From assembly GCA_013696665.1 (NCBI GenBank), contig JACCYC010000172.1:1-7573 (forward strand): 7,573 bases of DNA. Reading direction: 5' to 3'. The notes beneath the pieces were generated by a model, which saw only the letters and a program-made list of their open reading frames with translations, did not search any database and was not told the origin of the DNA. A program made the position numbers and the translations under genes. Shown piece by piece: positions 1 to 6,216 of this stretch; the first letter of the stretch is position 1, and every line of letters begins with the position of its first letter. This DNA is from Burkholderiaceae bacterium (lineage in GTDB: Bacteria; Pseudomonadota; Gammaproteobacteria; Burkholderiales; Burkholderiaceae_F).

Positions 1-3
1 ACT

Positions 4-9
4 AGGAAA
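4..9 (+). promoter_or_regulatory. Ribosome binding site of pilW
   Basis: AGGAAA lies a few bases upstream of the ATG at 13, with AGGA five bases from the start codon. It is the clearest Shine-Dalgarno sequence in the window and supports that start. The TAG at 3-5 could be the end of an upstream gene (rlmN is common here), but its frame cannot be checked. Confidence 0.6.
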
Positions 10-12
10 ACA

Positions 13-825
13 ATGAGAGTCCGTGCCGCAGTCCTGACTTCAATTGTTGCCATGGGCGCCGCCTGCACGACAACGACGACCACGACCGTCAGCAACGAAG
101 GCACGTCGAAGATAACGAACGCCGACCGCTCCTCGCGCGTCACCGGCGCCGATTTGCGAACCAGAGCGCAGGCACGCACCGATCTCGCAGCCGGTTACTA
201 CCGAAACGGTCAGCTTGCGGTCGCGCTGGAGGAGGCCCGGCGTGCCGCCGCGATCGACACGAGCTACGCGGAAGCGTACGGCTTGCTGGGCCTGATCTAC
301 ATGGACATGAAGGAACCGCGCGACGCCGAGGAAAACTTTCAGCGCGCGCTGAAGCTCGATGCCGGAAACTCCGAGCTGAACAACAACTACGGCTTCTTCC
401 TTTGCGATACCGGCCGCGAGCGCGAGTCGGTCGACTATTTCAATCGCGCGATTCGCGATCCACTCTATCGCACACCGGCGCGTGCGAATCAGAACGCAGG
501 CTCGTGCTTGATGAAGGTCAAGGATTACGAAGCCGCGGAGCGATACCTTCGCCGCGCGTTCGAGCTCGATGCGGGTTTGGCGGTGCCGAAATTTTTGCTC
601 GCGCGGCTCTACCTTGCGACGAATCAGGTCGAGAAAGCCACTTTTTATTACAACATCCTGGCCAAATCGATCGAATCTTCCGCTGAAAGTTTATGGCTCG
701 GACTGCGCGTCGCCCGAGCAAACGGCGATCTGCGCACCGAGAGTCAGCTGGCCAACGAGTTACGCCAACGCTTCCCGCAGGCCTCAGAGACCGCGGCGCT
801 GGCACGCGGTGCATTCGATAACTAG
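13..825 (+). CDS. pilW: Type IV pilus biogenesis TPR lipoprotein PilW/PilF
   Basis: Seen: a 270-residue protein with a short basic N-terminus, a hydrophobic stretch at about 5-17, Cys18 as the likely lipid-modified residue, then seven threonines (19-25). After a linker, helical TPR repeats run from about 52 to 257: roughly 52-85, 86-118, 120-150, 155-188, 190-223 and 224-257. Two carry the typical AEENFQRALKLD and AERYLRRAFELD endings. Known: PilF of Pseudomonas and PilW of Neisseria are outer-membrane lipoproteins with about six TPRs that help localise and assemble the PilQ secretin. Six repeats, length and position before rodZ fit this. Odd: the lipobox is G-A-A-C, with Gly at -3 where Leu, Val or Ile is usual. 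Inferred: pilotin-like role at the inner face of the outer membrane. The start is supported by AGGAAA upstream. The stop is 3 bases before rodZ. Confidence 0.9.
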   Translation: MRVRAAVLTSIVAMGAACTTTTTTTVSNEGTSKITNADRSSRVTGADLRTRAQARTDLAAGYYRNGQLAVALEEARRAAAIDTSYAEAYGLLGLIYMDMKEPRDAEENFQRALKLDAGNSELNNNYGFFLCDTGRERESVDYFNRAIRDPLYRTPARANQNAGSCLMKVKDYEAAERYLRRAFELDAGLAVPKFLLARLYLATNQVEKATFYYNILAKSIESSAESLWLGLRVARANGDLRTESQLANELRQRFPQASETAALARGAFDN

Positions 826-828
826 GCG

Positions 829-1725
829 ATGAACGAGCCATCGCTGGTCACAAGCGAGCGTGCGATGCCGGGTGCGCAAAGTGCCGAGTCGACAATCGTG
901 GCGAATGCGGTCGCGCCCGAAGATTATGGTGCACGGCTGGCATGGGAGCGTGAGCGCGCGGGCCTCGGCGTCACCGACGTCGCGGCAATTCTGCGCCTGC
1001 ATCCAAACCAGGTGCGCGCCATTGAGCAGGAGGACCTGACGCGCCTTCCTGAACTGGCCTACGTGCGCGGTTTCATTCGCAGCTATGCGCGCGCACTTAA
1101 CATTGATCCAGCACCGATTCTGAGCGACCTGAATGCGAAGCTGGCGACCGCACCTCTTGCCGGTGAAGGTACACCGACGAACTACGCGCTGTCTCGAGGC
1201 GGGGAGCGCGAGCGCACTTCGGGTTTGATCGTTGCGTTTGCCGTGATCGGCCTGATCGTGCTTGGCGTGCTTGGACTGCAAGTAACGCAGCGCGACGCCC
1301 CGGCGCCCGCAACCACCGCTGCGGTCCCTGTGGCACCTTCATCAAGCGCTGCCACGCAAGCCGCACCGATACCGGGCGAGGCGCCGACCGTACCGCAAAC
1401 TGAGGTTGCGGCTCCCGCGACCTCAACCGTCGAACCCTTTCCACCCGCTGACACCCAAGCTGCGGTGGGTACGGTGGCCGGCGCGGTCGCGCCCGTGCTG
1501 ATGCTGCGCTTCGACGGCGCCTCGTGGGTCGAAGTGACCGACGCGACCGGCAAGATCTTGCTGTCTCAATTGAGTGCAGTGGGCGGTGAGCATGCACTCG
1601 ACGGAGCATTGCCACTCAACGTTGTAATCGGCGACGCGAACAAGGCAACAGTTGAGGTGCGTGGCGAGGCGCTCAATCTCGTTCCGGTAACAAAGAACAA
1701 CGTTGCCCGCTTCACCGTTCGATAA
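829..1725 (+). CDS. rodZ: Cytoskeleton/cell-shape protein RodZ
   Basis: Seen: 298 residues with the RodZ architecture. After an unstructured start comes an HTH domain at about 31-100 (YGARLAWERERAGLGVTDVA, then LPELAYVRGFIRSYARAL). A basic segment (123-129) precedes one membrane helix at about 131-151. An Ala/Pro/Thr-rich linker (about 157-220) leads to a beta-rich periplasmic domain of DUF4115 type at about 222-298, with SWVEVTDATGKILLS and LPLNVVIGDA. Known: RodZ binds MreB through the cytoplasmic HTH domain and links the cytoskeleton to the cell-wall elongation machinery. The protein is somewhat shorter than the 337-residue E. coli RodZ, with the loss mainly in the linker. It starts 3 bases after the pilW stop without a clear Shine-Dalgarno, so coupled translation is likely. 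A second in-frame ATG at 865 is possible but has no better site upstream. The HTH is unlikely to be a dedicated DNA regulator. Confidence 0.9.
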   Translation: MNEPSLVTSERAMPGAQSAESTIVANAVAPEDYGARLAWERERAGLGVTDVAAILRLHPNQVRAIEQEDLTRLPELAYVRGFIRSYARALNIDPAPILSDLNAKLATAPLAGEGTPTNYALSRGGERERTSGLIVAFAVIGLIVLGVLGLQVTQRDAPAPATTAAVPVAPSSSAATQAAPIPGEAPTVPQTEVAAPATSTVEPFPPADTQAAVGTVAGAVAPVLMLRFDGASWVEVTDATGKILLSQLSAVGGEHALDGALPLNVVIGDANKATVEVRGEALNLVPVTKNNVARFTVR

Positions 1726-1731
1726 TTTTCT

Positions 1732-3024
1732 GTGAACGCGCCGGTCGAGCCACTGGATTGTTTGCCGCAGGTTGGCCAGCCCGCCGGACGGCGTAGCACC
1801 CGCCAGGTGGTGGTGCAATGGGGCGATCGCCGTGTGCACATTGGCAGTGCTGCTCCGATCGTCGTGCAGTCGATGACCAATACGGACTCGGCCGATGCGA
1901 TTGCCACTGCAATCCAGGTCAAGCAACTCGCGCAAGCCGGCTCGGAAATTGTTCGGATCACTGTGAATTCGCCCGAAGCGGCCGCCGAAGTTGCGCCGAT
2001 TCGCGAGCAGCTCGACAAGATGGGAATCGACGTGCCGCTCGTAGGCGACTTTCATTACAACGGTCACAAGCTGTTGACACAGTTTCCCGCATGCGCAGAG
2101 GCGTTGTCGAAGTACCGCATTAATCCAGGCAATGTGGGCCGCGGTGCCAGAGGCGACGATAACTTTGCGCAGATGATCGAAGTGGCGTGTCGCTTTCGCA
2201 AGCCCGTGCGCATTGGCGTCAACTGGGGCAGCCTGGATCAGGAACTGCTCGCTAAAATGATGGACGAAAACGCGCGTCGCCATTCGCCACTCAGTGCCAA
2301 GGCTGTGCTGCGCGAAGCGCTGGTTCAATCGGCGGTTGCAAGCGCTGAGCGCGCGCGCTCGCTCGGATTGGGCGCCGACATGATCTGTCTGTCCGCAAAA
2401 GTCAGCGGTGTGCAGGATCTGATCGCGGTGTATCGCGAACTGTCGCGTCGCTGCGATTACCCGTTGCATCTTGGGCTCACCGAGGCGGGCATGGGCAGCA
2501 AAGGGATCGTTGCCTCGACCGCGGCACTATCAGTGCTACTCCAGGAAGGAATCGGTGACACGATTCGCGTTTCGCTGACGCCGGCGCCGGGCGAGTCGCG
2601 CACGACCGAGGTACAGGTGGCGCAAGAGATTTTGCAGACAATCGGACTGCGCGCATTCACCCCGATGGTGGTCGCGTGTCCCGGATGCGGGCGCACAACG
2701 AGTACGTTTTTTCAAGAGCTGGCCGACGACATTCAATCGTGGCTGCGCGCTCAGATGCCACGCTGGCGCGCCGCTCATCCAGGAGTTGAGTCGATGAGCG
2801 TTGCCGTGATGGGCTGCGTGGTCAATGGTCCGGGCGAAAGCAAGCACGCCAATATCGGCATCAGCTTGCCGGGCTCCGGTGAAGCGCCTGTGGCCCCCGT
2901 GTTTATCGACGGCGTTCGCACCGTGACGCTAAAGGGTGAGCACATAGCCGCGGAGTTTCAGGCCATCGTTGACGAGTACGTGCGCCGTACATACTCGTTC
3001 GCCGCAAGTCCTGCGCCTCACTAA
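1732..3024 (+). CDS. ispG: 4-hydroxy-3-methylbut-2-enyl diphosphate synthase IspG (GcpE)
   Basis: Known: IspG performs the penultimate step of the MEP isoprenoid pathway, reductively converting methylerythritol cyclodiphosphate to HMBPP with a [4Fe-4S] cluster; flavodoxin or ferredoxin supplies electrons. Seen: 430 residues with the TIM-barrel hallmarks VQSMTNTDSAD (about 45-55), VPLVGDFHYNGH (101-112), YRINPGNVGRG (128-138), RIGVNWGSLDQ (160-170) and LGLTEAGMGSKG (247-258). The C-terminal cluster domain has CPGCGR with Cys316 and Cys319, then MGCVVNGPGES with Cys362 and Glu369, matching the three Cys and one Glu cluster ligands of the family. The protein looks complete. The start is a GTG six bases after the rodZ stop and has no visible Shine-Dalgarno. 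It was chosen because betaproteobacterial homologues carry a similar N-terminal extension before the conserved core, and no better in-frame start lies nearby. Confidence 0.95.
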   Translation: MNAPVEPLDCLPQVGQPAGRRSTRQVVVQWGDRRVHIGSAAPIVVQSMTNTDSADAIATAIQVKQLAQAGSEIVRITVNSPEAAAEVAPIREQLDKMGIDVPLVGDFHYNGHKLLTQFPACAEALSKYRINPGNVGRGARGDDNFAQMIEVACRFRKPVRIGVNWGSLDQELLAKMMDENARRHSPLSAKAVLREALVQSAVASAERARSLGLGADMICLSAKVSGVQDLIAVYRELSRRCDYPLHLGLTEAGMGSKGIVASTAALSVLLQEGIGDTIRVSLTPAPGESRTTEVQVAQEILQTIGLRAFTPMVVACPGCGRTTSTFFQELADDIQSWLRAQMPRWRAAHPGVESMSVAVMGCVVNGPGESKHANIGISLPGSGEAPVAPVFIDGVRTVTLKGEHIAAEFQAIVDEYVRRTYSFAASPAPH

Positions 3025-3027
3025 GCG

Positions 3028-4314
3028 ATGGCGACGTTGAAGCTTGCCGCGGTACGCGGCATGAATGATTTGTTGCCTGCCGCTTCGCCCGTGTGGGAAT
3101 GGTTCGAAGCGCGGGTTTTAGACTGGGTGCGTTCGTACGGTTATCAGCTGATCCGTACGCCGATCCTGGAACACACCGACCTGTTCGTGCGCGGCATCGG
3201 CGCCGTCACTGATATCGTCGAGAGGGAGATGTACTCGTTCGAAGACCGGTCGAATCAGGAACGGCTCACGTTGCGCCCCGAGTTCACGGCGGGTACCGTA
3301 CGCGCCGCGATCGAGCATAGCCTTACATATGACGGCCCGAAGCGTGTCTGGTCGATGGGCCCACTGTTTCGTCACGAACGTCCGCAGCGCGGGCGCTTTC
3401 GCCAATTTCATCAGGTCAACGTCGAGGCACTTGGGTTTGCGGGGCCCGATATCGATGCTGAGCACATGGTGATGCTGGCGCGCTTGTGGAAGATCCTCGG
3501 CGTGACCGGCGCGCGCCTCGAAATCAATTGCCTGGGCGAGTCTGATGAGCGCATGAAGCATCGGGTCGATCTGGTTAAATATTTCGAGCAACGCGAGGCT
3601 GAGCTCGACGCCGACTCGAAGCGGCGGCTGACGTCCAACCCGCTGCGTATTCTGGATTCGAAAAATCCGGCAATGGCAACGCTGCTAAACGAAACCCCGC
3701 AAATCACGCAGTACCTGGGTGTTGCATCCCGCCGCCACTTTGACGGATTGCAGGACCTCTTGGCAAAAGCGGGCGTGGAGTTCCGCGTAAATCCGCGACT
3801 GGTGCGCGGACTCGATTACTACAACCTCACCGTGTTCGAATGGATCACCGACCAGTTGGGGTCGCAGGGAACGTTATGCGGCGGCGGACGCTACGACCCG
3901 CTGACCGAACAGCTTGGAGGTAAGCGGACGCCCGCGATCGGATTCGCAATCGGGGTCGAGCGGGTGATTGAATGTCTGACTCAATCCGGGAACATCGATG
4001 CGACCGCGCACACCGATGTTTATGTGTTGCACCAGGGCGGTGAGACGGCGTCGCAGGCATTCCTGGCCGCGGAACAATTACGCGATGCCGGACTGGACGT
4101 GATATTTCATGCGGGAGACGCAAGTTTGAAGTCGCAAATGAAGAAGGCCGATGCGAGCGGCGCCGAGTTCGCCGTCATCATCGGGGAAGCCGAACTGGCC
4201 GCCCAGTCGGCGGCTGTTAAGCCGCTGCGGGCGCGCGCTGCCGAGCAGCGTATTGTGCCGCTCGCAAACTTGGCGGATACCCTAGTGAGCGCGCTCAGCG
4301 AGATTGAAGAATAA
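3028..4314 (+). CDS. hisS: Histidyl-tRNA synthetase
   Basis: Known: a cytoplasmic homodimeric class II enzyme that charges tRNA-His with histidine using ATP. Seen: 428 residues, close to the 424 of E. coli. It opens with AVRGMNDLLP (8-17), typical of HisRS. The motif 1 region is at about 40-60, TLRPEFTAGTVRA at 81-93 and motif 2 FRHERPQRGRFRQFHQ at 114-129 with Arg115. The histidine-specific signature LVRGLDYYN is at 258-266, with Arg260 equivalent to the catalytic Arg259 of E. coli. GGGRYDPL follows at 285-292, and motif 3 GFAIGVERV at 305-313 with Arg312. The anticodon-binding domain covers about 328-428. All key residues are present. The ATG sits 3 bases after the ispG stop with no clear Shine-Dalgarno, suggesting re-initiation. 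The 3' end, including the stop, lies inside a 14-bp tandem duplication. Confidence 0.96.
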   Translation: MATLKLAAVRGMNDLLPAASPVWEWFEARVLDWVRSYGYQLIRTPILEHTDLFVRGIGAVTDIVEREMYSFEDRSNQERLTLRPEFTAGTVRAAIEHSLTYDGPKRVWSMGPLFRHERPQRGRFRQFHQVNVEALGFAGPDIDAEHMVMLARLWKILGVTGARLEINCLGESDERMKHRVDLVKYFEQREAELDADSKRRLTSNPLRILDSKNPAMATLLNETPQITQYLGVASRRHFDGLQDLLAKAGVEFRVNPRLVRGLDYYNLTVFEWITDQLGSQGTLCGGGRYDPLTEQLGGKRTPAIGFAIGVERVIECLTQSGNIDATAHTDVYVLHQGGETASQAFLAAEQLRDAGLDVIFHAGDASLKSQMKKADASGAEFAVIIGEAELAAQSAAVKPLRARAAEQRIVPLANLADTLVSALSEIEE

Positions 4315-4329
4315 CGATTGAAGAATAAC
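4302..4329. repeat. 14-bp perfect tandem duplication across the hisS stop
   Basis: The unit GATTGAAGAATAAC occurs at 4302-4315 and again without a gap at 4316-4329; the next two bases (GA) continue the pattern. The first copy encodes the end of HisRS (the last base of a Glu codon, then Ile-Glu-Glu-stop); the second is in the hisS-yfgM gap. Because 14 is not a multiple of 3, the second TAA (4326-4328) is out of frame with hisS. The second copy also supplies a TTG at 4318 in frame with yfgM. Removing one copy would shorten the hisS stop to yfgM ATG gap from 30 to 16 bases and leave both proteins intact. Confidence 0.95.
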
Positions 4330-4344
4330 GACACGGACAACGCA

Positions 4345-4986
4345 ATGGCTTACGACTTACAAGAGCAGGAACAGCTTGACGAGCTGAAGGCATGGTGGGA
4401 CAAGTACGGCAGTCTAATTATGCTGGTTGCGATTCTGGCGCTGCTGTCGTTTGCAGCTTTCCATGGATGGCGTTGGTATCAGCGCAATCAGGCCGAAGAA
4501 GCGGCGGGTGTCTACGCTGAGCTGGAGCGCGCAATGACGGCACGCGAAGCCGAGCGCGTGAATACCCTCAGCGCAACGCTGACTAGCAAATATGGCGGCA
4601 CGTTATATGGACCCATGGCCGCGCTGCAGGCGGCGCGCTGGTATGCGCAAAGTGGTGACACCGCCGCAGCGCGCTTGCGTTTGCAATGGGTCGTCGATCA
4701 CTCAGATTATCCCGAAATCGTCGCCGTCGCCCGAGTGAGGCTTGCGGGTGTGCTGCTTGACGAGAAAAATTACGACGACGCGCTTAAGGTTCTCGACGCC
4801 GCTAGCCCGGGCGTCGATGCGGCGGCGGTTGCCGATCGCCGTGGCGATGTGCTCTTTGCGCAAAACAAAATCGAAGAAGCGCGCTTGGCGTATCGCGACG
4901 CATTGACGAAGGCCGATGTCCAGCATCCGCTGCGGCAGTTAATCCAGTTGAAGCTCGATGCGTTGCCCCCGACTGCGACCTCATGA
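4345..4986 (+). CDS. yfgM: YfgM family TPR membrane protein, ancillary SecYEG translocon factor
   Basis: Seen: from the ATG at 4345 a 213-residue protein begins MAYDLQEQEQLDELKAWW, the characteristic YfgM N-terminus. One membrane helix follows at about 22-42 (from GSLIMLVAIL onward), then an all-helical TPR-like region at about 48-205 with repeat-like segments around 90-118, 124-152 and 160-190. Known: in E. coli YfgM is anchored with its N-terminus in the cytoplasm and its TPR domain in the periplasm. It associates with SecYEG and the chaperone PpiD, aiding hand-over of secreted proteins. Start choice: the frame stays open to a TTG at 4318, but that lies in the duplicated 14-mer and would add nine non-conserved residues. 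The ATG at 4345 has a weak GGA seven bases upstream. The stop overlaps the bamB start (ATGA), tying expression to another envelope biogenesis gene. No oddity is seen in the protein itself. Confidence 0.9.
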   Translation: MAYDLQEQEQLDELKAWWDKYGSLIMLVAILALLSFAAFHGWRWYQRNQAEEAAGVYAELERAMTAREAERVNTLSATLTSKYGGTLYGPMAALQAARWYAQSGDTAAARLRLQWVVDHSDYPEIVAVARVRLAGVLLDEKNYDDALKVLDAASPGVDAAAVADRRGDVLFAQNKIEEARLAYRDALTKADVQHPLRQLIQLKLDALPPTATS

Positions 4987-6185
4987 TGAATAGATCAATG
5001 CCTGCACCTACACATCAGAAGTTTCGGGTAACGGGACTGAAGCGATCGGCGTGGGCGCTGCTCGTCCCCGCCTTTTGTTCTGTTGCTGGCTGTTCGTGGC
5101 TGCCCTCATGGATGGGGGGCACACCCTCTCGTGTTGTTCAACCCACCCCGCTGACCGAGCTGAAACCGACGCTCAACGCGCGCGTCGCATGGCGTACATC
5201 GGTCGGGCCGAGCCGCAGGGATGTGTTGCAGCCGGCGGTGGTGGAAAACGCGGTTTACGTCGCCGCTTCCGACGGCGCGGTTGTACGACTTTCTCCCGAC
5301 AGCGGCCAGATTGTCTGGCGCAGCGACATCAAGGCACCGATAAGCGCTGGCGTCGGCAGCGATGGGTTCACGGTTGCAGTGGGCACCGCGCGCGGCGGAG
5401 TTGTCGCGCTGGGTGCAGACGGCATCGAAATTTGGCGTTCGCAGATTGGTGGCGAGATGCGATCGCCGCCGCTGGTTGGGCGCGATCTAATCATTGTTCG
5501 CTCGACCGATTACAGAATCACAGCGCTGGACGCGGCGAGCGGCAAGCGGCGATGGACGTACCAGCGCGCCAATGTCCCGCTGACGTTGCGCAGCCCGACC
5601 GAACTTGTCTATGCCGGTGATCTGGTCATCGCCGGCTTCCCAGGCGGAAGATTGGTTGCACTGAATAGCGCCAACGGGGCGGTTCGTTGGGATGTTGCTG
5701 TTTCGGAGCCACGCGGTGCGACCGAAGTGGAGCGCCTGGCCGACGTCGTCGGCGCTCCGCTCGTCATCGGCGGGGAAGTCTGTGCAGCGTCTTATCAGGG
5801 GCGGGTCGCGTGTTTTGCGGCAGCTAACGGCAACCTTCGTTGGTCGAGCGAAATCTCTGCAGGATCCGGGCCGGCGGTGGACGATAAACGTGTGTATGTC
5901 GTCGATTCAAAATCCAATGTGATGGCCTTCAACCGCGCTGCGGGGTCAATCGCCTGGAAGCAAGAGAAGCTACTGCACCGCGCGATGTCGGCGCCATTGG
6001 CTTTGAATCGTGCGATCGTGACCGGTGATTATGCGGGCGCGGTCCATTTCCTGGCGCCCGAGGATGGGGCACTGGTTGCGCGCGTCATGCTTCCCGCCGA
6101 TATTGTAGCTACACCGCGCGCGCTCGGTGGCGGCGCGGTGTTGCAGGCGCGTGATGGAACGGTTGCGCTGATCGTCATCGAATAG
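4983..6185 (+). CDS. bamB: Outer membrane protein assembly factor BamB
   Basis: Seen: 400 residues. A lipoprotein signal has basic residues up to about 21, a hydrophobic stretch at 23-36 and a good lipobox V-A-G-C with Cys37. Ser at +2 favours the outer membrane. The mature part repeats PQQ-like propeller blades with a G-x-V/L-x-A-L-x-x-x-x-G-x-x-x-W pattern at about 98-116, 138-155, 177-193, 222-238, 273-291, 311-327 and 352-370, with a closing strand at 391-400. Known: BamB (YfgL) is an eight-bladed beta-propeller lipoprotein of the BAM complex that binds BamA and assists folding of outer-membrane beta-barrels. The propeller and the yfgM-bamB-der order make this secure. The first ATG overlaps the yfgM stop by 4 bases, implying coupled translation. 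In-frame ATGs at 4986 and 4998 are alternatives and would shorten the n-region slightly without affecting the signal peptide. Confidence 0.93.
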   Translation: MMNRSMPAPTHQKFRVTGLKRSAWALLVPAFCSVAGCSWLPSWMGGTPSRVVQPTPLTELKPTLNARVAWRTSVGPSRRDVLQPAVVENAVYVAASDGAVVRLSPDSGQIVWRSDIKAPISAGVGSDGFTVAVGTARGGVVALGADGIEIWRSQIGGEMRSPPLVGRDLIIVRSTDYRITALDAASGKRRWTYQRANVPLTLRSPTELVYAGDLVIAGFPGGRLVALNSANGAVRWDVAVSEPRGATEVERLADVVGAPLVIGGEVCAASYQGRVACFAAANGNLRWSSEISAGSGPAVDDKRVYVVDSKSNVMAFNRAAGSIAWKQEKLLHRAMSAPLALNRAIVTGDYAGAVHFLAPEDGALVARVMLPADIVATPRALGGGAVLQARDGTVALIVIE

Positions 6186-6216
6186 AAGCGGACGGCAGCG
6201 CCGTCCTGGACCGCTT
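6186..6216 (+). promoter_or_regulatory. Hairpin filling the bamB-der gap and abutting the der start
   Basis: The outer arm AAGCG (6186-6190) pairs with CGCTT (6212-6216), and the inner arm GACGGC (6191-6196) pairs with GCCGTC (6200-6205). The loop is AGC (6197-6199). Eleven pairs in total leave only a 6-base bulge CTGGAC (6206-6211) on the 3' side. That bulge carries GGA (6208-6210), the only Shine-Dalgarno-like sequence before der, six bases from its ATG. The hairpin starts right after the bamB stop and ends right before the ATG. There is no T tract, so it is not a classical intrinsic terminator. A role in translation control of der, mRNA processing or 3'-end protection is inference. Confidence 0.6.

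Noticed and set aside
784..1281. A 165-codon - strand open frame opposite the pilW-rodZ junction
   Set aside because: It is antisense to the RodZ HTH and membrane regions, lacks any recognisable motif, and its composition is that of a shadow frame.
2074..2079. TTGACA resembling a -35 box inside ispG
   Set aside because: No TATAAT-like element follows at 16-18 bases and the bases encode conserved IspG residues, so chance is the simpler explanation.
1423..2469. A 348-codon open frame on the - strand across the rodZ-ispG junction
   Set aside because: It lies antisense to two well-supported genes, has no recognisable domain, and its predicted protein is rich in His, Arg and Cys as expected from reading GC-rich coding DNA backwards.
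4318..4344. TTG start for yfgM giving nine extra residues
   Set aside because: The family's conserved N-terminus begins MAYDL at 4345, and the TTG exists only because of the 14-bp duplication.
6186..6216. Intrinsic terminator after bamB
   Set aside because: The hairpin lacks a downstream T tract and abuts the der ATG; a terminator there would cut off der unless an unseen promoter existed.
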